From SYFT01 sp964471115 (GTDB lineage Bacteria; Acidobacteriota; Vicinamibacteria; Vicinamibacterales; SCN-69-37), in assembly GCA_964471115.1 (NCBI GenBank), contig CAYYFE010000012.1, positions 31,257-95,256 on the forward strand: a stretch of DNA of 64,000 nt, given 5' to 3'. The notes beneath the pieces are model-generated. The model searched no databases. It had not been told where the DNA came from and was given only the letters and a program-made list of their open reading frames with translations. This document shows, piece by piece, positions 50,457-58,798 of this stretch. The translations under genes were made by a program, and so were the position numbers. The number at the start of each line of letters is the position of its first letter. Position 1 is the first letter of the stretch.

Positions 50457-51380
50457 TCAACGGTGCGCGGTCAGCGCCATGGCCCGCACCCAGTCGGCCA
50501 GGCGCGGATCCGGCGCCAGCGCCTGGTCGCTCATGGTGTACGGCAGCCCCTCGAGCCGCGTCCGGATGCCGGCCTCGATGCCCCCAAACGACAGCAGGAC
50601 CGGCACGATCAGCACGCGACGGCCTTCGTCGACCCGCCGCTGCACCAACGCGCGCAGTTCGCGGGTGGCGGCCTCCCGCACCGGCGCCGGGGCATCGTCT
50701 TTGACCGTCAGTGCGTCGACCGACGCAAACGGCAGCCGCGCGGCGACGCCCGCGCCAAGCGCGCGCAAGTTCACCAGCCACCGGGCATTCTCCTCGTCAG
50801 CCACCGGCCCATGCGCGACCAACAGCACCGACTCCGCCGCCGGCTGACGGCTGATCGACGCCGCGCGGTCGGCCACGATGGCCGCGACGTACGCGTGGGC
50901 ATCCAGTGCGGGAGTCACGGTGATCGGCACACGCGACGCGACGGGCGTCGTGCCCAGCGGGTCCGGCCCATGATGCGCGTCGTGTCCCGCCGGCCCGTGG
51001 CTCATCGTCGCGAACACCTTCAACGCCCCGGGCATGTCGCGCCGCGCGCCCAGCAGGTACTCGGTGGACGTGATGACCGAACTGTGCGAGGAAATGAAGA
51101 GCGGCACCGCGACGATCCGCGCAACGCCGCGGGCCTCGAGGCGTTCCACCGCGCGTTGGATGTTGGCGCGCGTGGCCATCCCCAGCGCCACCTCCACCGG
51201 CATCGTCCGGTTCACCTCGTCGGCGATGGCCTGTACGTTGGCGTCCCACGCGCTGGAGCCCCCGTGCGCGAGTAGCAGGACGCCACTGGCCCTGGGAGCG
51301 TCCTGCGCGTGCAGCGACGAACGTTCCGCACCGACACACACCGCCATTATCACCACCCACGTCGTCACGTTACGCCGCAC
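50457..51380 (-). CDS. CbiX/SirB-like (sirohydrochlorin chelatase fold) protein with signal peptide
   Basis: The protein has 307 residues. A signal peptide (NVTTWVVIMAVCVGAE, cleavage near LHAQDAP) precedes two CbiX-like halves, beginning GVLLLAHGGSSAWD and VLLVAHGPVADEE. Each has the His of the chelatase active site. Chelatases of cobalamin/siroheme synthesis act in the cytosol, so an exported version is odd. Context with a PepSY membrane protein suggests periplasmic metal or heme handling. Its GTG start at 51380 overlaps the PepSY gene by 11 bases. Confidence 0.72.
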   Translation of the reverse strand: MRRNVTTWVVIMAVCVGAERSSLHAQDAPRASGVLLLAHGGSSAWDANVQAIADEVNRTMPVEVALGMATRANIQRAVERLEARGVARIVAVPLFISSHSSVITSTEYLLGARRDMPGALKVFATMSHGPAGHDAHHGPDPLGTTPVASRVPITVTPALDAHAYVAAIVADRAASISRQPAAESVLLVAHGPVADEENARWLVNLRALGAGVAARLPFASVDALTVKDDAPAPVREAATRELRALVQRRVDEGRRVLIVPVLLSFGGIEAGIRTRLEGLPYTMSDQALAPDPRLADWVRAMALTAHR

Positions 51381-52563
51381 GGTCCTGCTCCTTCCTGACG
51401 GCCGTCGTGGTGACTCGACGACGGGCGATCCAGCCAGCAAGACGCCGCCAGGACAACGCAAGACCCGTATACACGAGGACGACGGCGAAGGCCGATACGA
51501 GGCCGGCAATCGTCTGGCCCGTCAGTCCGTAGACTTCGCCGGTGTGCGCGAATCGCAGCCAGGAGCGCAACTGCCGGCCCGGGGACTGGGCCGAAAACGG
51601 CGCCCACGAGACCACGGCGCCGGTGGCGGCATCAAGCGTCAACGTGCCGCGCAGCTGCGGCTGGCCCCCGTCACCACGATCGATCGTCAACACCGCCGGC
51701 GCGTCCGCCGTGGCCGGCACGCGCAGCGAGACGATGTTCCACTCCGGATCCTGCGCCATGGCGGTCGACAGCAGGCTGTCGAGCCCTGGCCCCTGCGCCT
51801 CGCCGGACGGGGCGCCCGCCGATCCTTGGGTCGTGGGTGCGGAGGCCGTCCGCGCCGGCGGCTCCTCGCCCATCAGCCGGTAGACGCCGTTGCTCGCCCA
51901 CGGATACGAAATGACGACGCCGGAGTAGACGATGATGGCGAGCGGAATCGCGGACCAGAATCCCAGCGTGTTGTGCCAGTTGAAGTCGCGCGCCTTCGGA
52001 GGCAGGTCGCGGCGAAACCAGGTGATCTGGCGCAGCTGCGTCCATGTCCACGACTTCGGCCACCAGAGGTACAGGCCGCTCAGCACGAGGAAGAGGAACA
52101 GCAGATTGGCGGCGCCGGTGATCGCGCGGCCCGTGGCGCGCGACTCGCCCGTCATGGCCAGATACCGATGCCAGCTGACCATCGTGCTGAAAAACGCCCG
52201 CATGCGCCGGCCGGTGCCTTCGCCGTAGACGTGGCCGGTATACGGATTCGCGTAGTACGTCTTGTTGCCGGCGGTCAGGGCGACGGGCAGGTGCGGGTCG
52301 GCCCGAACGGCGACGGCGGTGATGGTGACCGTCGCGTCGGCTGACAGCGCGGATTCGGCGTGGGCGATCAACGTGTCCACCGGCAACCGCGTCTGGCCCT
52401 CGGCCGGGGCCGCGCGATAGTGGCGGGTGTCGGCCCAGTACTGCATCTGCCGCTGATAGGTCAGCGCGACGCCGGTGACGGACATGACGAGGATGACGGC
52501 GGCCGCCGCCACGCCGGCGGTGAGGTGGAGCCAGAAAAGGAGTTGTCGGACCGGGCGGAACAT
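51370..52563 (-). CDS. PepSY-associated transmembrane protein
   Basis: The protein has 397 residues with four main membrane helices. The order is an N-terminal helix (FWLHLTAGVAAAAVILVMSV), a PepSY-like periplasmic segment, SWHRYLAMTGESRATGRAIT, LFLFLVLSGLYLWWP, WHNTLGFWSAIPLAIIVYSG, a second PepSY-like segment and a last helix. Conserved His and Trp residues suggest a heme- or iron-linked reductase role (siderophore reduction in characterised relatives). ATG 52563 is chosen over TTG 52593. Two perfect inverted repeats lie upstream. Confidence 0.83.
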   Translation of the reverse strand: MFRPVRQLLFWLHLTAGVAAAAVILVMSVTGVALTYQRQMQYWADTRHYRAAPAEGQTRLPVDTLIAHAESALSADATVTITAVAVRADPHLPVALTAGNKTYYANPYTGHVYGEGTGRRMRAFFSTMVSWHRYLAMTGESRATGRAITGAANLLFLFLVLSGLYLWWPKSWTWTQLRQITWFRRDLPPKARDFNWHNTLGFWSAIPLAIIVYSGVVISYPWASNGVYRLMGEEPPARTASAPTTQGSAGAPSGEAQGPGLDSLLSTAMAQDPEWNIVSLRVPATADAPAVLTIDRGDGGQPQLRGTLTLDAATGAVVSWAPFSAQSPGRQLRSWLRFAHTGEVYGLTGQTIAGLVSAFAVVLVYTGLALSWRRLAGWIARRRVTTTAVRKEQDRAA

Positions 52564-52583
52564 CGGACTGTGGAGCCTTTCTA

Positions 52584-52601
52584 AGTGAGACAAGTCTCAC
52601 T
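52584..52601. promoter_or_regulatory. Palindromic operator 1 upstream of PepSY gene
   Basis: AGTGAGAC-AA-GTCTCACT is an 8+2+8 perfect inverted repeat, 20 bases before the ATG at 52563. It might bind an iron-responsive or other dimeric repressor; the regulator is not identified. Confidence 0.6.
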
Positions 52602-52618
52602 TTCGGCACCAGAATAGT

Positions 52619-52635
52619 CCGACCATTTTGGTCGG
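52619..52635. promoter_or_regulatory. Palindromic operator 2 upstream of PepSY gene
   Basis: CCGACCA-TTT-TGGTCGG is a perfect 7+3+7 inverted repeat. In the minus-strand reading it continues as TTGACCGACCA, a style common for TetR-family operators. No TetR gene is in the window. Confidence 0.6.
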
Positions 52636-52763
52636 TCAATGAAAAAATCTTCGCGACTCGACCCGGCGGGCCGGTGCATCGCGGATCGTCGCCCACCCCA
52701 GGGGACCAGCCGCTCATCCCACAGTGCTTCCCTGCAGGGGCTCGTGCCCTGACGCTGGTGGGC

Positions 52764-53984
52764 ATGTTGCCACTCCTGCTTTCGTGGCTGGCGCTATCAC
52801 TGACGCCGGCTGATACCCAGCACGCCTCACTCCATCAATGGCCCGGCCTCTGGGGCGCGTCCCGCGACGGTAACGCGGCGTCCGGCATCCCGGCGAGGCC
52901 GACCGGACTGCGCGAGGTCTGGCGGCGGCGCACCGCCGGCGGCTACGCCGAGGTCATCGTCGGTCCCGGCGTGTTGTACACGATGGAGAAACACGGCGCG
53001 AACGACACGGTGGTCGCGCTCGATCCCGAGAACGGGCGTGAGCGTTGGCGCACCACCATCGGGCCGTCGTACGCGGGACACGATGGGTCGCACGACGGCC
53101 CCATCGCCACACCCTCGCTCGACGGCCAGCAGATCTTCGCCATGGGCCCGCATGGCGTGCTGCTGGCGCTGGACGCGGAGACCGGCCGCGAACAGTGGCG
53201 GCACGACCTGGTGCGCGAGTTTCAGGCGCCGCCGCCCCTCTACGGCTTCGGCACCTCCCCACTGGTCGTCGGCAACGTCGTCGTCACCCAGATCGGCGGC
53301 GAACAGGGCGGCCTGCTCGCGTTCAACCGGACCACTGGCGCCCTCGCGTGGCGTGGTGCGCACAGCAAGTCGCGCGGGTATGCGTCGCCCGTGCTGGCGA
53401 CGATCGCCGGGGTGCGGCAAATCGTCGCCTCAGCGGGCGACCGCGCATTCGGCGTGAACCCGGAGACCGGCGCGTTGTTGTGGAGTCATGACGGTCCGAA
53501 CGTCAACGCCGAGGTGAGCAATCCGCCGATGGTCTTGCCGGACAACCGCGTGCTCATCGCGTACTGGGATCAGACGGTCCTGCTCCGGCTGGCGTCCGAG
53601 GCCGGCCGCGTGACGGCGACCGAGGTGTGGCGCACGCCGCGCCTGCGCAACAGCTACGGCCCCATCGTGCACCGCGACGGCGTCCTCTACGGATTCGCCG
53701 GCGCGTTCCTGACGTGCGTCGACGCCGCCACCGGCAACATTCGCTGGCGCGAGCGATTCTACGAGGGCGCATTGGTCGGCGCCGGCGATCACCTGATCGT
53801 CCTCGGCCAGTCGTCCGGCGACCTCCACCTGCTGCGCGCGTCTCCCGACAAGTTCGCGGAGATCAGCCGGCTCACCGTGTTCACACCCGGCGCCACCTCC
53901 ATCACCGGTCCCTCGGTGGTGGGCCGCCGCGTCTACATCAGGAACGTCGAAGAGATGGTGGCCATCGAGATTCAAGGACAGTGA
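52764..53984 (+). CDS. Secreted PQQ-type beta-propeller protein
   Basis: The protein has 406 residues. Signal peptide LPLLLSWLALSLTPADTQ is followed by blades with the consensus AxDxxTGxxxWR (ALDPENGRERWRT, ALDAETGREQWRH, NRTTGALAWR, NPETGALLWSH, DAATGNIRWRE). The shape is an eight-bladed propeller. It is most similar in layout to the next gene, which overlaps it by one base, and the two likely arose by duplication. The start is ATG 52764; an in-frame upstream extension to 52674 lacks a signal-peptide shape. PQQ ligands are not evident. Confidence 0.78.
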   Translation: MLPLLLSWLALSLTPADTQHASLHQWPGLWGASRDGNAASGIPARPTGLREVWRRRTAGGYAEVIVGPGVLYTMEKHGANDTVVALDPENGRERWRTTIGPSYAGHDGSHDGPIATPSLDGQQIFAMGPHGVLLALDAETGREQWRHDLVREFQAPPPLYGFGTSPLVVGNVVVTQIGGEQGGLLAFNRTTGALAWRGAHSKSRGYASPVLATIAGVRQIVASAGDRAFGVNPETGALLWSHDGPNVNAEVSNPPMVLPDNRVLIAYWDQTVLLRLASEAGRVTATEVWRTPRLRNSYGPIVHRDGVLYGFAGAFLTCVDAATGNIRWRERFYEGALVGAGDHLIVLGQSSGDLHLLRASPDKFAEISRLTVFTPGATSITGPSVVGRRVYIRNVEEMVAIEIQGQ

Positions 53985-55216
53985 TGATGCGACGCCTGAC
54001 ATACGCCGTCACCATTGCGGCGGCCGCCCTGGCTACGCCGGCCTATCACGCGCAATCGCCGTCGGGATGGCCGCAGTTTCTCGGGCCGGACCGCGACAAC
54101 ACCACACGCCAGACCATTCCCGCCGGCGCCACGTTGGCCGAGGCCTGGCGCGCGGCCGCGCCGGCCGGCACGTCCGGCATTGTCGTTTCCGGCACCCGCC
54201 TGATCACCGGCGGCGACGATGACGAGCGGGAGTTCGTGGTGGCGTTCGACGTCGACAGCGGCCGCGAACTGTGGCGGTCCACGTTGGGTCCGGCCCACGA
54301 AACGGCCGACCCGCAGGCGACGCCGGTCATCATCGGCGATACGGTCGTCACCGTCAGCGCGACCTGTGTCGTGCACGGCCTCGACATCGCGACAGGCCAG
54401 TCGCGGTGGCAGAAAAGCCTGGTCACCGAGTTCAAGTCCCGTCTGGCCCCCAGAGCCTGCGCGATGTCCCCGATGATCGACGGCACCACCGTCGTGGTGC
54501 CGACCGGGGCGCCGGCCACGGGCACGACCCTGGCAGCGTTTGATGCCGCCACCGGCGCGGTCGTGTGGTCGGCGGCCAATCTGCCGGTGTCGCTGAACAC
54601 CCCAGCCGGTGTGGGCACGTTCAACGGCGAGCGACTGGTGCTCTACCACCACGCCAAGCCGCCGGGCACGGGAGGATTGTCGGCCGTACGGGTCAAGGGC
54701 GGCACGACGGACATCGCCTGGCAGATCGACCTGAAGGCGGGCATGTCCGACACGGCGCCGCTGGCGCTGCCGGGCAACCGGGTCCTGCTGCAGACGTGGA
54801 ATGACAGCGCGCTCATCGATGTCTCGTCAACACCGCGCATCGTGTGGACGACGACGGACTTGTGGGCGCTGTATCCGCCGCCGACGCATCACGCGGGCGT
54901 GTTGTACGGCTTTGGTGGCAATTCCACCGAGTTCTTCTCGGCTGTCGACATCACCTCGGGCCGGACGTTGTGGACCGAGCGCATCTATCGCGGGTACGTG
55001 GTCAACGCCGGCGGCACGCTGGTGGTGCAGTCGGAAAGCGCCGGCCTGCTGCGTCTGGTGGCCGCCGATCCGGCACGTTATCGCGAACTGGCGCGCCTGC
55101 CGGTGTTCCGTCCGGGTGCGCGGACCACGACGCCGCCCACGGTGGCGGCGGGGCGCATCTTCGTGCGCAACCTGGACGAGATCGTGGCGGTATCGGTGCG
55201 CGCCGGCGTCAACTGA
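53984..55216 (+). CDS. Secreted PQQ-type beta-propeller protein, paralogue of preceding gene
   Basis: The protein has 410 residues. Signal peptide (TYAVTIAAAALATPAYHAQ), then WPQFLGPDRDN and blades (AFDVDSGRELWRS, LDIATGQSRWQK, AFDAATGAVVWSA, DITSGRTLWTE). The last two blades match the preceding protein closely in pattern (ELARLPVFRPGA, VRNLDEIVAV against EISRLTVFTPGA, IRNVEEMVAI). Its ATG overlaps the upstream stop (TGATG). Four bases separate it from the convergent cyclophilin gene. Confidence 0.8.
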   Translation: MMRRLTYAVTIAAAALATPAYHAQSPSGWPQFLGPDRDNTTRQTIPAGATLAEAWRAAAPAGTSGIVVSGTRLITGGDDDEREFVVAFDVDSGRELWRSTLGPAHETADPQATPVIIGDTVVTVSATCVVHGLDIATGQSRWQKSLVTEFKSRLAPRACAMSPMIDGTTVVVPTGAPATGTTLAAFDAATGAVVWSAANLPVSLNTPAGVGTFNGERLVLYHHAKPPGTGGLSAVRVKGGTTDIAWQIDLKAGMSDTAPLALPGNRVLLQTWNDSALIDVSSTPRIVWTTTDLWALYPPPTHHAGVLYGFGGNSTEFFSAVDITSGRTLWTERIYRGYVVNAGGTLVVQSESAGLLRLVAADPARYRELARLPVFRPGARTTTPPTVAAGRIFVRNLDEIVAVSVRAGVN

Positions 55217-55219
55217 CGG

Positions 55220-56329
55220 CTATCGCGACACGCGCACGCGCGTCACCAGTACGGGATCCCTGGGCGTCTCGCCATCCACCGCCACGCCGGCGATCTTCAT
55301 CACGACGTCCATGCCGCGGATGACGCGCGCGAAGACGGCGTACTGATTGTCGAGGCCCCGGCATTCGCCGGTGCAGATGAAAAACGACGTGGTGGCGCTG
55401 GCCGGATCGTCGCCCCGTGCCATCGACAGGATGCCGGGTACGTTCGGGGTGTCGGTGAACTCGGGCGCCAGCGTGTGGATCAGCGCCGCCTGCTTCTGCG
55501 TCAGCGGCGTGCGTCGATAGGTCGGTGATCCGGTCTGGATGACGAAGTTGGGTACCACGCGGTGGAACAGCGTGTCGTCGTACACCCCGGCCGCGGCCAG
55601 CTGCAGAAAGTTGCGCACGGTTTCCGGCGCCTTGTCGGCGAGCATCTCGACCTCGATCTCGCCCATCGACGTCTCGAGCACGGCCTTGTAGGCGCCGAGC
55701 TCGGCGGCGGTTGCATCCTTGAACGGATCAACCGGTGGTGGCGGTGTGTCACGAATCGTGACCTTCGTGATGGTGACGCGTTCCTGCGCCAGGCCGTTGG
55801 CGTCGGCCTCGATCGCCGAAATCGCCTGCACCACCTCGATCCCTTCGACGACCCGCCCGAAGATCGTGTACTGGCCGTCGAGCGCCAGTTGCGGGTTGGC
55901 GCAGACGAAAAACTGCAGGCCTCCGCTGTCGGGCTGACCGGGTGCCAGCACCGCGCTGACGGTGCCGATGGTGTGTGATTCCTTGCTGATTTCGCGGCGC
56001 AGCCGGTTCATGCCGCCGGTGCCGTACGCCGACGACTTCGCCGGATCCTTGCTGATCGGATCGCCGCCTTGGATGATGCCGTACTTGATGACGCGATGAA
56101 ACGTGGTGCCCTCGTATGCTCCCGCGCGCGCGTTCGTGATGAAGAACCCCACATGATTGGGCGCGGCCTCCGGCAGCAGCTCGAAGATGAACGTGCCTTT
56201 GGACGTCTCCACCACGGCCTGCTTGCCGGCCATCTCCGCCATCGTCAGCGGCGTTGTGAAGAACGCCTGTTTCGCGGCTGCAGGCGCCTGCGCCAGCAGC
56301 GCCGCCACCATCAGGAGCCCCATTCCCAT
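55220..56329 (-). CDS. Tandem-domain cyclophilin-type peptidyl-prolyl isomerase
   Basis: The protein has 369 residues. Signal peptide (GLLMVAALLAQAP), then two cyclophilin domains at about 35-190 and 210-369. Domain one has FHRVIKYGIIQGGDP, LQFFVCANPQLALDGQ and FGRVVEGIEVV. Domain two has FHRVVPNFVIQTGSP, SFFICTGECRGLDNQ and FARVIRGMDVV. The expected role is periplasmic prolyl isomerisation for secreted-protein folding. The start is ATG 56329 rather than GTG 56332 because TAGACT lies exactly six bases upstream of the ATG. Domain two has an extra Cys pair. Confidence 0.88.
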   Translation of the reverse strand: MGMGLLMVAALLAQAPAAAKQAFFTTPLTMAEMAGKQAVVETSKGTFIFELLPEAAPNHVGFFITNARAGAYEGTTFHRVIKYGIIQGGDPISKDPAKSSAYGTGGMNRLRREISKESHTIGTVSAVLAPGQPDSGGLQFFVCANPQLALDGQYTIFGRVVEGIEVVQAISAIEADANGLAQERVTITKVTIRDTPPPPVDPFKDATAAELGAYKAVLETSMGEIEVEMLADKAPETVRNFLQLAAAGVYDDTLFHRVVPNFVIQTGSPTYRRTPLTQKQAALIHTLAPEFTDTPNVPGILSMARGDDPASATTSFFICTGECRGLDNQYAVFARVIRGMDVVMKIAGVAVDGETPRDPVLVTRVRVSR

Positions 56330-56335
56330 CACGGC

Positions 56336-56341
56336 AGTCTA
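56336..56341 (-). promoter_or_regulatory. Leaderless -10 of the double cyclophilin gene
   Basis: TAGACT (minus strand 56341-56336), six bases, ATG at 56329. Confidence 0.5.
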
Positions 56342-56387
56342 CCCCCCTTCGCCAGACGCGCGCTGCGCGCGCGGCTTCGGGGGCAAG

Positions 56388-56427
56388 CCCACGAGCCCAC
56401 GAACCCACGAACCCACAAGCCCACGAG
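56388..56427. repeat. Five tandem 8-bp repeats
   Basis: CCCACGAG, CCCACGAA, CCCACGAA, CCCACAAG, CCCACGAG in a row, just upstream of the M28 peptidase promoter. A further direct repeat GATCCAT x2 follows. Confidence 0.8.
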
Positions 56428-56431
56428 CCGA

Positions 56432-56460
56432 TTGATCCATCGATCCATTCCCCCTATGCT
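56432..56460 (+). promoter_or_regulatory. Full sigma-70-type leaderless promoter of the M28 peptidase gene
   Basis: TTGATC (56432-56437), 17-base spacer, TATGCT (56455-56460), six bases, ATG at 56467. It is the best-supported leaderless promoter here, as both boxes and the spacing fit. Confidence 0.65.
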
Positions 56461-56466
56461 TCATGG

Positions 56467-58137
56467 ATGACCCGACGTCTTCTTCCCCTCGTGCTGATCG
56501 CGGCGGTCTCGGCGTGTTCACCCAAGCCGCCGGAGACGGTGGCGGAGCTGCCCGACATCAATACGCAGAACGTGCTGGCCGACATCACGCGGCTGGCCTC
56601 CGACGAGTTCCAGGGCCGCGCGCCCGGGGGTGAGGGTGAACGGCTGACGGTTGAGTACCTCACGCAGCAGTTCAAGGCCGCCGGCCTCGAACCCGGCAAC
56701 CCGGACGGCACGTACGTGCAGAACGTGCCGCTGGTCGGCCTGCGTCCGATGGTCACGTCCCCCTTCACGGTCAAGCAGGGCGGCCGGTCGCGCACCCTGC
56801 GCGTGCTTGGCGATGTGGTGCCGTTCTCCACGCGGGTGACCGACACAGTCTCGCTGGCCGATTCGGAGATGGTGTTTGTGGGTTACGGGATCCAGGCGCC
56901 CGAGTTCAACTGGGACGACTACAAGGGCGTGGACGTCAAGGGCAAGACGATCCTGATGCTGGTCAACGACCCGCCGATCCCCGGCAGCGGTCCCGAGGGT
57001 CTCGACCCGGCGACGTTCGGCGGCAAGGCGATGACCTACTACGGCCGCTGGACCTACAAGTTCTCGAAGGCCGCCGAGATGGGCGCCGCCGGCGTACTGG
57101 TGATTCACGAAACGGGCCCGGCGGGTTATCCCTTCTCGGTCGCGCAGGGCATGGGCGGCGAACGCTTCAACCTGGTCACGCCGGACAAGAACATGAGCCG
57201 CGCGGCGGTGGAGGGCTGGATTTCGCTCGAGGCCACGACCGACCTCTTCAAGGCCGCAGGCCTCGACTTCGACGCACTCAAGGCGTCGGCCGCCACGCGC
57301 GACTTCGCGCCGGTGTCGCTCAAGCAGACCGCGTCGGTCACGCTGTCGCAGACCATGCGGACGCTCGACTCCAACAACGTCATCGCCAAGATCACCGGCA
57401 GCGATCCGGAACTGCGTGACGAGTACATCGTCTACTCCGCGCACTGGGATCACCTCGGCGTCTCGACTCAGCCTCGGGACGGCGACGCCATCAACAACGG
57501 CGCCATGGACAACGCCAGCGGCACGGCGGCCATGCTCGAGATCGCCCGCGCGTTCAAGAAGATCGAGCCCGGCCCCAAGCGCACAATCGTCTTCCTGGCG
57601 GTCACCGCCGAGGAACAGGGCCTGCTGGGCTCCGAGTACTACGCCAAGTTCCCGCTGTACCCGCTCGAGCGCACGCTGGCCAACATCAACGTGGACGGCA
57701 TGAACATGTGGGGCCGCACGAGCGACATCACGGTGATCGGGTATGGCGCGTCCGACCTCGATGACTACCTGGCGGCCGCGGCCAGGGAACAGAACCGCAC
57801 GCTCATTCCGGATCCGGAATCCGAGAAGGGGTTCTACTACCGCTCCGACCACTTCAACTTCGCGAAGGTCGGCGTGCCGGCGCTCTACCTGGACGATGGC
57901 GTGACGTTCATCAACAAGCCGGAGGGCTACGGCAAGCAGAAGCGCGATGAGTTCACCCAGCGCGACTACCACGCGCCGTCCGATGAGGTGAAACCCGACT
58001 GGGATCTCGCGGGGCTGGCGGAAGACGCGAAGCTGCTGCTGGCCGTCGGCTACCGTGTCGCGCAGGCCGCCACGTACCCGGAGTGGAAACCGGGCAACGA
58101 GTTCAAGGCGGTCCGCGACAAGATGCTGAACCGGTAG
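56467..58137 (+). CDS. M28-family zinc aminopeptidase, predicted lipoprotein
   Basis: The protein has 556 residues. Lipobox VSAC puts the lipidated Cys at residue 17. A PA domain (about 130-280) is inserted before the catalytic part. Zinc ligands are visible as His in YSAHWDHLG, Asp in AMDNASGTA, Glu-Glu in AVTAEEQGLLG, Asp in NINVDGMNMWG and His in DYHAPSDEV. This matches M28 peptidases of the PA-domain group that release N-terminal amino acids from peptides outside the cytoplasm. Promoter and start are precisely placed. Confidence 0.9.
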   Translation: MTRRLLPLVLIAAVSACSPKPPETVAELPDINTQNVLADITRLASDEFQGRAPGGEGERLTVEYLTQQFKAAGLEPGNPDGTYVQNVPLVGLRPMVTSPFTVKQGGRSRTLRVLGDVVPFSTRVTDTVSLADSEMVFVGYGIQAPEFNWDDYKGVDVKGKTILMLVNDPPIPGSGPEGLDPATFGGKAMTYYGRWTYKFSKAAEMGAAGVLVIHETGPAGYPFSVAQGMGGERFNLVTPDKNMSRAAVEGWISLEATTDLFKAAGLDFDALKASAATRDFAPVSLKQTASVTLSQTMRTLDSNNVIAKITGSDPELRDEYIVYSAHWDHLGVSTQPRDGDAINNGAMDNASGTAAMLEIARAFKKIEPGPKRTIVFLAVTAEEQGLLGSEYYAKFPLYPLERTLANINVDGMNMWGRTSDITVIGYGASDLDDYLAAAAREQNRTLIPDPESEKGFYYRSDHFNFAKVGVPALYLDDGVTFINKPEGYGKQKRDEFTQRDYHAPSDEVKPDWDLAGLAEDAKLLLAVGYRVAQAATYPEWKPGNEFKAVRDKMLNR

Positions 58138-58139
58138 AT

Positions 58140-58163
58140 CGCGGCCCAACAGATCGGGCCGCG
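58140..58163. terminator. Hairpin between convergent genes
   Basis: CGCGGCCC-AACAGATC-GGGCCGCG is an 8-bp perfect stem with an 8-base loop, sitting exactly between the M28 stop (58137) and the convergent methyltransferase stop (58164). It has no T-run and is a probable bidirectional terminator. Confidence 0.55.
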
Positions 58164-58775
58164 CTACGGGTGACTTGACGCTCGCACGACCCACGTCGTC
58201 ATGGCCCGCTGGCCGTGGACGATCGTGGTCTTGAGCGGGTCGAGCAACGCGCCGAACCTGGCCGTGAGCTGCAGCAGGTCGTCGGCCGTGGTGAGGTAAC
58301 GCTCCGAGCCATCGGGCAGGATCGCTCGGCCGCCGCCGAGCGGCCGTACCTGGTCGGCGATCCCTTCCGACGAGGCCAGGCGGGCAAACAACATCCCGCC
58401 CGGCCGCAGCACGCGAAACAACTCGTGGACCATCGCGTGGAAATGCGCGTGGTCGCGGGCAAAGTGCAGGACGGCGCTGCACAACACCACGTCGAATGCG
58501 CCGTCGCCGAATGGCAGCGCGTCGAGGGAGGCGAGCCGGGCGCGCTCGGGCGACACGGGATGGCCAAGTTCGGCGGCCAGCTCCGTGAACGCCGCCACGG
58601 CCTTCGGGTTCTCGTCGACGCCCCAGACGGCAAACCCTTCCCGCAGCAGGTAATGGGCATTGCGGCCCGACCCGCAGCCTGCATCCAGGATGCGGTCGGC
58701 CCTGTCGATCCGGCCCTTGAGGAGCTGGTCGAACAGGTAGATGTCGATGCCGCCGAACTGGTCCTGGAGGGTCAC
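58164..58775 (-). CDS. Class I SAM-dependent methyltransferase
   Basis: The protein has 203 residues. Motif I ILDAGCGSGRNAHYL binds SAM, motif II-like WGVDENPKAV follows, and LPFGDGAFDVVLCSAVLHF and LRPGGMLFAR mark the later strands. This is the UbiE/type-11 methyltransferase layout. The substrate is not known. GTG 58775 is chosen because TACACT ends six bases upstream; longer frames exist but would cross the divergent promoter. It is divergent from the S9-like hydrolase gene. Confidence 0.83.
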   Translation of the reverse strand: MTLQDQFGGIDIYLFDQLLKGRIDRADRILDAGCGSGRNAHYLLREGFAVWGVDENPKAVAAFTELAAELGHPVSPERARLASLDALPFGDGAFDVVLCSAVLHFARDHAHFHAMVHELFRVLRPGGMLFARLASSEGIADQVRPLGGGRAILPDGSERYLTTADDLLQLTARFGALLDPLKTTIVHGQRAMTTWVVRASSHP

Positions 58776-58781
58776 ACGGCG

Positions 58782-58791
58782 AGTGTAAACT
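58782..58791. promoter_or_regulatory. Overlapping bidirectional leaderless -10 pair
   Basis: TACACT on the minus strand (58787-58782), six bases before GTG 58775, and TAAACT on the plus strand (58786-58791), seven bases before ATG 58799, share their TA. The gap between the genes is 23 bp. Confidence 0.55.
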
Positions 58792-58798
58792 TTCCCGC

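Noticed and set aside
52674..52763. N-terminal extension of the PQQ propeller gene
   Set aside because: The extension has no signal-peptide shape. ATG 52764 gives a clean signal peptide.
56388..56427. Possible CRISPR array or iteron origin
   Set aside because: The units are 8 bp with no spacers, and no rep gene, dnaA or AT-rich unwinding region is nearby.
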